Part shown: piece by piece, positions 58,661-64,000 of the stretch
Layout of the letters: every line of letters starts with the position of its first letter
Position numbering within the stretch: position 1 is the first letter of the stretch
DNA from: an uncultured Collinsella sp.
GTDB taxonomy: Bacteria > Actinomycetota > Coriobacteriia > Coriobacteriales > Coriobacteriaceae
Assembly (NCBI GenBank): GCA_900541125.1
Contig: UQIK01000008.1
Location: 1 to 64,000 of the forward strand
Length of the DNA: 64,000 bases
Reading direction: 5' to 3'
The notes under the pieces: model-generated
Seen by the model: the letters and a program-made list of their open reading frames with translations, nothing else
Database searches by the model: none
What the model was told of the DNA's origin: nothing
Made by a program: the position numbers and the translations under genes

Positions 58661-61255
58661 TTACTTGTCGGAGGCTACTTTCTTGGTAGTCGACTTCTTC
58701 GCGGTCGTCTTCTTGGCGGCAGTGGCTTTCTTAGCCGTCGTCTTCTTGGCCGCCGTCGTCTTCTTGGCCGTGCTCGCCTTAGTCGTGGTCTTGTGGCCGC
58801 GGGCGGGCTTCTTCTCCTTGGTCGGGCAGTCCATGTTGACGCAGATACGCCACGGGCCGCGCGCCGTGTTGACCACCACGATGGGGGCGCCGCACTCGGG
58901 GCAGGTCTCACCCGTCGCCTCGAGCTTACCGCGCGCCGGCAGAGGATAGCTCACGCCGCAGTCATCGTAGTTGGTGCAGCGGATAAAGCGCTTGCCGCTC
59001 TTCTCACTCTTGTGCGCGATCAGGTCGCCATGACGTCCGGCCTCGGCACACACCTTGCACTCGCCCACCTTAAGGTCGGGCTCGTAGTTGGTGGGGCATG
59101 TGGGGTTCACGCAAATCTCGAAAGCCTTCTGACGGAACGGCTGGCATTTAATGCGCGGCGCGCCGCACTCGGGGCACACGGCCGCCTCGCCCTCGAGCGG
59201 ACTCACCTTGACGCCGCTCGGCACCGGATAGGTCACATCGCAGTCGGGCCAGCCCATGCAGCCAATGAAGCTGCCACGGGTCTTGGCGCTCGTCTTCATA
59301 ACCAGGTCCTTGCCGCACTTGGGGCAAGCTCCCACGCGCGCATCGGCCGTGACGGCGTCGCTGATGGCGTCGCCCAGCTCCTGCGTGTGCTTGAGCAGCT
59401 CGTCGAGCACGCCAGCCAGCAGCGCGCGCGAGTGCATCACGACATGCTCTTCGGTATCCTCGCCGCGCTCCACGCGGGTCATGTCGCCGTCGAGCTCACT
59501 GGTCATATCGGGACTCGTGATGCGCGGGGCAAACTGCGACAGTGCATCGATGATGGCGATACCCAGCTGGCTCGGCTCCACGGGATCGTTTTTGAGGTAG
59601 CGCACGGCGTACAGGCGCTCGATGATGCTCGCGCGCGTGGACTTGGTACCCAGGCCGCGCTTCTCCATCTCCTGCACGAGCTTGCCCTGGCTGTAGCGCG
59701 CGGGCGGCTCGGTCTGCTTGGCCTCGAGCTTAATGTCGAACACATCGACCGTGTCGCCCTGCTCCAGCGGCGGCATCTGCTCGTCGCGCTTGAGTCCGTA
59801 CGGGTACGCCTCGCGGAAACCCGGGGTCACGAGCACATCGCCCGAAGCCACGAACGGCTCGCCGTTCACGTCGAGCTCGAGCTTGGTGTTCTCGATGGTC
59901 GCGGGACCCATAAGCGTCGCCAGGAAGCGGCGGGCGATGAGGTCGTAGAGCTTGCGCTGGCCGCCATCGAGCGTGGACGGATCGCCCTCGCCCGTGGGAT
60001 AGATAGGCGGGTGGTCGGTGGTCTCGACTTTGCCCCGCGTGGGCTTCATGGGGCCGGCGAGCACCTTTTTGCATACAGGTGCCAGCGCCGGATTGATCTT
60101 TGCCAGGTCGCTCACCACGGCGCCCAGGTCGAGCGTCGCGGGGTACACGGTGTTGTCGACACGCGGGTAGCTGATGAGGCCCGCCATGTAGAGGGACTCG
60201 GCGATGCGCATGGTACGCGCAGGCGAGATGCCCTCGGCTGCGGCGGCAGCCTGCAGCGAAGTGGTCGCAAACGGCGTGGGCGGCTGCTGCTTGCGCGAAC
60301 GCTTGGTCACCGCAGCGACGGTTGCCGTCGCAACGCCGTCAACATGGCCGTACGCCGTCTCGGCAGCATCCTTGTCGGTAAAGCGCGCCGTCTTGTGCGC
60401 AATCTTAAAGCGGTCGTCCTCGGCAGCACCCTGCGCGGCGCCCATGCCGCGGATCTGCCAATAGTCCTCGGGCACAAACGCCATGCGCTCGCGCTCGCGC
60501 TCAACCACCAGGGCGAGCGTCGGCGTCTGTACACGGCCGGCGGAACGCACGTTGCCAAAGCCGCCAAACTTGGCGAGCGTCAGGTAGCGCGTGAGCACCG
60601 CGCCCCAAATGAGGTCGATGTGCTGACGGCTCTCGCCGGCGTCGGCCAAGTTCTGGTCGAGCGAGACGAGATTATCGAAGGCCTGCGTAATCTCGGCCTT
60701 GGTAAACGAAGAATACTGGGCGCGGGCGACCGGCAAGTCGGGCGCAACCTCGCGCACCTTGTTGAGGGCGTCCGAACCGATCAGCTCGCCCTCGCGATCG
60801 AAGTCCGTGGCGATAATGACGCTGTCGGACTTTTTAGCGAGGTTCTTGAGCGAACGAATGAGCTCCTTCTCGGCCGGCAGCTTAATGACAGGCGCCCAGG
60901 TGAGGTAAGGCAGGCTCTCGAGCTTCCAGCCCTTGATGGAAATGCCATCGGCAAGGAACGGCTTACGCTTGGTGTCGTAAGGCGGACGAGCCAGGCCATC
61001 GGGCATGTCGGCCGGCAGTATCTCACCGTCCTCGGTGACCGAATACCAGCCCAGCTTTTTATCGAACAGCACGCTGTCGCAAAAATCGGGCGCAAGGATG
61101 TGACCGGCAAGGCCGATCGTCACGCACTCCTCGCCCTTCCACTCAAAACGGTAGATGGCGGTGTTGTACACCTTGTCCTTTTTGGGCTTGCCCGTGGACA
61201 GACGCTCGGCAATCTGACGCGCGGCGTCGTTTTTCTCGGCGATGATGAGCTTCAA
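58661..61255 (-). CDS. topA: Type IA DNA topoisomerase
   Basis: 864 residues. Toprim domain with IIAEKNDAARQIA start and DFDREGE at 151-157, nucleophilic Tyr363 in ISYPRVDN, and four C-terminal Cys4 zinc fingers (CPKCG..CMGWPDC to CPECG..CVNMDC). The tail is a Lys/Ala/Thr repeat of ~45 residues like H1 tails in actinobacterial DNA-binding proteins. Relaxes negative supercoils. The N terminus resembles archaeal-type TopA/TopB; the fingers favour topoisomerase I function. Confidence 0.9.
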   Translation of the reverse strand: MKLIIAEKNDAARQIAERLSTGKPKKDKVYNTAIYRFEWKGEECVTIGLAGHILAPDFCDSVLFDKKLGWYSVTEDGEILPADMPDGLARPPYDTKRKPFLADGISIKGWKLESLPYLTWAPVIKLPAEKELIRSLKNLAKKSDSVIIATDFDREGELIGSDALNKVREVAPDLPVARAQYSSFTKAEITQAFDNLVSLDQNLADAGESRQHIDLIWGAVLTRYLTLAKFGGFGNVRSAGRVQTPTLALVVERERERMAFVPEDYWQIRGMGAAQGAAEDDRFKIAHKTARFTDKDAAETAYGHVDGVATATVAAVTKRSRKQQPPTPFATTSLQAAAAAEGISPARTMRIAESLYMAGLISYPRVDNTVYPATLDLGAVVSDLAKINPALAPVCKKVLAGPMKPTRGKVETTDHPPIYPTGEGDPSTLDGGQRKLYDLIARRFLATLMGPATIENTKLELDVNGEPFVASGDVLVTPGFREAYPYGLKRDEQMPPLEQGDTVDVFDIKLEAKQTEPPARYSQGKLVQEMEKRGLGTKSTRASIIERLYAVRYLKNDPVEPSQLGIAIIDALSQFAPRITSPDMTSELDGDMTRVERGEDTEEHVVMHSRALLAGVLDELLKHTQELGDAISDAVTADARVGACPKCGKDLVMKTSAKTRGSFIGCMGWPDCDVTYPVPSGVKVSPLEGEAAVCPECGAPRIKCQPFRQKAFEICVNPTCPTNYEPDLKVGECKVCAEAGRHGDLIAHKSEKSGKRFIRCTNYDDCGVSYPLPARGKLEATGETCPECGAPIVVVNTARGPWRICVNMDCPTKEKKPARGHKTTTKASTAKKTTAAKKTTAKKATAAKKTTAKKSTTKKVASDK

Positions 61256-61309
61256 AAGAGGCTCCTATCTCGTATCTCTGCGGCTACGCCCGCCCGTATG
61301 GCGGCCGAC

Positions 61310-61993
61310 TTACGCCCTTGCTTGCTCAATCTGCCCGATGAGCCAATCGCACCAGGCATCCATGCCCTCGCCCTTACGCGCGCTCACGGAAAACCGCGGC
61401 GCCTGCGGATTGAGGTCATCGAGTGTCTTAGTATACCTATCCATGTCAAAATCGAAAGCCGGGGCCACATCGACCTTGTTGAGCAGCTGCGCGCCGGCGT
61501 GCTGGAAGATGCCCGGGTACTTGATGGGCTTGTCGTCGCCCTCGGGCACCGAGAGAATCATGATGGACAGGTTTTCGCCCAGGTCAAAGTCGACTGGGCA
61601 GACCAGGTTACCCACGTTTTCGATAAAGATGACGTCGATGTTTTGAAGACCCACAGCCTGGTCGAAGGCGTCAACTGCCTCCATGATCATGTTGCCCTCG
61701 AGATGGCACAGGCCGCCCGTGTTGATCTGGATGGCGGGCATGCCGGCTTCCTTCATGGTGATGGCGTCGACATCCGAGGCGATATCGCCCTCGATGACGG
61801 CACAGCGCAGGCCGGCCTTGTCACGTAGACGCTCGTTGGTGCCCAGGATCGTGGTAGTCTTGCCCGAGCCGGGGCTCGACAACACATTGATCACATAGGT
61901 GTTTGTCTCTTTAAATCGCTGTCGCAGCTGATCTGCCAGGCGCTCATTGCGCGACAGAATCGGCGACGCGATATCAATCGTTTTCTCGGCCAT
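61310..61993 (-). CDS. hypB: Hydrogenase/urease nickel incorporation GTPase HypB
   Basis: 227 residues. GTPase motifs SSPGSGKTT (P-loop), EGDIASDVDA, IQINTGGLCHLE (zinc/nickel site residues Cys and His) and NKVD. It lacks the N-terminal CxxCGC and His-rich nickel-storage segments of some HypB proteins. AGGAG precedes the ATG at 61993. It pairs with hypA; no hydrogenase structural gene is in the window. Confidence 0.92.
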   Translation of the reverse strand: MAEKTIDIASPILSRNERLADQLRQRFKETNTYVINVLSSPGSGKTTTILGTNERLRDKAGLRCAVIEGDIASDVDAITMKEAGMPAIQINTGGLCHLEGNMIMEAVDAFDQAVGLQNIDVIFIENVGNLVCPVDFDLGENLSIMILSVPEGDDKPIKYPGIFQHAGAQLLNKVDVAPAFDFDMDRYTKTLDDLNPQAPRFSVSARKGEGMDAWCDWLIGQIEQARA

Positions 61994-62048
61994 ATTCGGC
62001 ACTCCTTAATTTCCAACATTTATACCCCGTCCCCAGGTGGCTGGCGGG

Positions 62049-62405
62049 CTAATCGTCGGGGGTTTCGATTTCTATACTGGCGATGTCGAGCTCGCGGCCG
62101 TGCAGTAGGCGCACATTGGCGCCACCGCACTGGGGACAACGGCAATGGAAGCGGTCGTGCTCAAAGACCTCGCCGCAGTCCAGACACTCGCTTTGTGGAT
62201 GGACTTCCTCTACGGCAAGCTCGCAGCCGCGCGTGAGCGGGTCCTCGTCGCGAAATGTCTCCCATGCAAAGTCGAGTGCCTCGCGCACGACCTCGGTCAT
62301 ATCCCCGATACGCAGCGTTACCAAAACGGCGCGCGAGGCCCCCGCCCCACGCGCCGCGCGAATCACTGTATCGAGTATGCCGTTGACAATGCCAACCTCG
62401 TGCAT
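62049..62405 (-). CDS. hypA: Hydrogenase maturation nickel metallochaperone HypA
   Basis: 118 residues. MHEVGI start with the nickel ligand His2, and a zinc site of two CxxC pairs (CLDC, CPQC). Delivers nickel with HypB. Six nt after the tatC stop, so probably co-transcribed. Confidence 0.93.
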   Translation of the reverse strand: MHEVGIVNGILDTVIRAARGAGASRAVLVTLRIGDMTEVVREALDFAWETFRDEDPLTRGCELAVEEVHPQSECLDCGEVFEHDRFHCRCPQCGGANVRLLHGRELDIASIEIETPDD

Positions 62406-62411
62406 ACCGAT

Positions 62412-63203
62412 TTACTCCTCGTCGTCCTCGTCGTCCGAGAACAGGTCCAGACGACTCACGAACAAGCCCTCCTTGCCCTCGCGCGCGGTAATGACCACAC
62501 GGGCGATGGCAAGCGAAATCTCGTAAAGCGAGAGCAGGGCGCCATACATGAGGCCGAGCGTAACGGGCGAGCCGTCAGGCGTAATCACAGCCGAGCCCAC
62601 AAGCAGGCCAACGTATACGTAACGCCAGGCACCGCGGAAAGCAGCGTAGGACACGATGTGGAAGACGGACAGGTAGAAGATGATGAGCGGCAGCTCAAAC
62701 GCCACGCCAAAGCCGATCATAAAGAGCAGCTCCATGTTGACGTAGTTCTCCAGATCGGGCAGCGCCGTAGCGACGGCCGAGGTCTCGCCGATGAGCCACT
62801 CAAAGCCTGCAGGGATGATGATGAAGTAGCAAAAGATTGCGCCCAGGAAGAACAGCACCGTCGAGGCGAGCACCGTGGGCACGACCCACTTGCGCTCGTT
62901 GGGGCGAAGCGCCGGCAGGAAAAACGCCAAGATCTGCCAGATGATCATGGGCGTGCACATGACAACGGCCATTTTGATGGCCAGCGAGAAGCGCAAGCCA
63001 AAGCCGCCGAGCGTGGTAGTGATGTAGAACTTACCGTCCGGCACAAAGGAGCGGATGGGATCTTCCAGGATGTCGAGCACAACAGGCGTGGCGAAATACA
63101 GCACGATAGCGGCGGCAAACACCGACACGACCACGATGGTCAGGCGGCGACGGAGCTCTCCCAGGTGATCGAAGAGCGGCATACGCGCAGGTCCGATAGG
63201 CAT
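62412..63203 (-). CDS. tatC: Sec-independent protein translocase TatC
   Basis: 263 residues, six membrane helices, conserved N-terminal LFDHLGELRRRL motif that recognises the twin-Arg signal, and FELPLIIFYLS in helix 4. The end is acidic (DDEDDEE). Its ATG overlaps the tatA/B stop by one base (TAATG). Tat next to hypAB is consistent with export of folded metalloenzymes such as hydrogenase. Confidence 0.93.
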   Translation of the reverse strand: MPIGPARMPLFDHLGELRRRLTIVVVSVFAAAIVLYFATPVVLDILEDPIRSFVPDGKFYITTTLGGFGLRFSLAIKMAVVMCTPMIIWQILAFFLPALRPNERKWVVPTVLASTVLFFLGAIFCYFIIIPAGFEWLIGETSAVATALPDLENYVNMELLFMIGFGVAFELPLIIFYLSVFHIVSYAAFRGAWRYVYVGLLVGSAVITPDGSPVTLGLMYGALLSLYEISLAIARVVITAREGKEGLFVSRLDLFSDDEDDEE

Positions 63204-63787
63204 TACTCATCGCCTCCCTTCGGGGCGTCGGCGGCAGCAGCGTCGTCTTCGGCCTCGAGCTCGCGAGCGAGCTGGTCGACGACGGCCTTGCGCTTGCGGG
63301 GACGACGGGCGTAGAGGTCAGCCGTCGTGGGCTCTGCAGGCTCAGGCTCGGGCTCCGGCTCTGCAGCAGTCTCGGGCTCGGCAGCGGCATCGGCGGACCC
63401 GGCGTCGGTGCCCTCGGTCGCAGGCTCCTCGGCAGCATTCTCGCCCCCAGCAGCACCCTCGCTCGCGGCCTTCTCGGCGGCAAGGCGGGCACGGCGCTCG
63501 GCAAAGGTCTCCTTCTTTGCGGGTGCAGCCGTCCCGGCGGCATCCTCGTCCGCATCGGAATCGTCATCGACGGCAGCCTTCTTGGGCTTGACCGGAGCCG
63601 AAGCAGCCTCGCTTACCGGATCGATGATCTCGGACTGAACAACGGCCGTCATCTTTTCCTGCGTCTCGCGGAACTGACGAATGGCACGGCCGATCGTGCG
63701 GCCCATCTGTGGGAGCTTATCCGGGCCAAACAGCAAAAAGCCGAAGACCACGATGATCGCGAGCTCACCCTCTCCAATACCAAACAC
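63203..63787 (-). CDS. Tat translocase subunit TatA/TatB
   Basis: 194 residues from a GTG at 63787 with GGAGG upstream. One N-terminal membrane helix (LAIIVVFGFLLFGPDKLP) with the FG hinge, an amphipathic helix (MGRTIGRAIRQFRETQEKM) and a long Ala/Glu/Pro-rich tail. The tail length favours TatB or a bifunctional TatA. The frame opens further to 63832 without a site. Confidence 0.88.
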   Translation of the reverse strand: MFGIGEGELAIIVVFGFLLFGPDKLPQMGRTIGRAIRQFRETQEKMTAVVQSEIIDPVSEAASAPVKPKKAAVDDDSDADEDAAGTAAPAKKETFAERRARLAAEKAASEGAAGGENAAEEPATEGTDAGSADAAAEPETAAEPEPEPEPAEPTTADLYARRPRKRKAVVDQLARELEAEDDAAAADAPKGGDE

Positions 63788-63940
63788 ACATACCTCCAAG
63801 GCTCGATGTGAGTCGAGCCCGCACCGCGCCATTCGGCCGGAACTCGTCTATTCATTCGGTCAAGTATAGCGCCCGGACGCCAAAACGTCCGAGCGCATCA
63901 CAAACATATGCCAAACGGCACGCCCTTTTGGGGGCAAAGA

Positions 63941-64000
63941 TTATGCCGCCGTGATCGAAATCTCCTGGTCGACGCCCAGCAGCTGAACCACGCGCATCAC
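63941..64000 (-). CDS. Partial gene, C-terminal 19 residues
   Basis: The last 19 codons of a minus-strand gene (ending DQEISITAA, stop at 63941-63943) that enters from beyond the window. Too short to identify. The 63788-63940 gap holds a small CGGACG/CGTCCG hairpin. Confidence 0.4.
   Translation of the reverse strand: MMRVVQLLGVDQEISITAA

Noticed and set aside
58793..61828. 1011-residue open frame on the plus strand opposite topA and hypB
   Set aside because: Antisense shadow caused by GC-rich codon bias; it spans two well-supported minus-strand genes and the gap between them.

Overview
The window looks like a chromosomal segment of a high-GC gut actinobacterium of the class Coriobacteriia, most likely Collinsella or a close relative. 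This rests on protein style (class II GalT, lactose-family and mannose-family PTS, tagatose-6-phosphate pathway, HypAB, flavodiiron protein) and on recalled gene-family distribution, not on a search. About 59 protein genes, one tRNA and two broken genes are supported. I see no rRNA, CRISPR array, phage or complete insertion sequence.

Bases 1-43,000 are a large galactoside and amino-sugar utilisation island. In order: a flavodiiron protein; a LacI regulator divergent from galK-galT; lacA-lacB-lacX-lacC (minus strand); a membrane protein of unknown function; lacF (PTS IIA); two successive modules of [LacI regulator / lacE PTS IICB / lacG 6-phospho-beta-galactosidase]; a RelB/RelE-type toxin-antitoxin pair; a DeoR-family LacR divergent from galM; an orphan PTS IIB lacking its phospho-histidine; tRNA-Thr(CGT); a duplicated yhcH-nagA' scar next to a second lacC-lacX pair; a flavodoxin; nagA; and a bgaC-PTS(IIB-IIC-IID)-unknown-IIA-gntR-agaS operon resembling the pneumococcal BgaC/galactosamine locus. 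The island ends with a second yhcH-nagA, a second GntR regulator and a nagE-type PTS IIBC gene interrupted by an in-frame amber codon.

Together the genes can import lactose or related galactosides as phosphosugars (LacE/LacF), split them (LacG), and send galactose-6-P through LacAB and LacC to tagatose-1,6-bisphosphate. They can import beta-1,3-galactosides of amino sugars (mannose-family PTS, BgaC) and send GalNAc-6-P through NagA and AgaS to tagatose-6-P and LacC. Free galactose goes through GalM, GalK and GalT. The aldolase for tagatose-1,6-bisphosphate (LacD or GatY/KbaY) and GalE are not in the window.

Bases 43,400-64,000 are mostly housekeeping on the minus strand: a membrane-anchored SurA-like protein; an operon of hydroxyisobutyrate-dehydrogenase-like reductase with a His/Cys-rich tail, membrane protein, HEAT protein and isocitrate dehydrogenase; DegV; HPF; an amino-acid-type binding lipoprotein; a possible nuclease-fold protein; ComF; tmk-holB-ricT; a zinc-ribbon membrane protein; a type IA topoisomerase; hypB-hypA; and tatC-tatA/B. 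A partial gene runs off the end.

The most unusual content is non-coding. Eight related ~60-bp hairpins lie in three clusters, and several other long-armed palindromic elements occupy intergenic gaps. A 10-bp palindrome, CCGT(K)(M)ACGG, occurs at five sugar promoters and in degraded form at two more. Three paralogous LacI regulators each sit beside a differently diverged operator sharing an AACGT core, and TGGT-N4-ACCA sites mark the GntR-controlled promoters.
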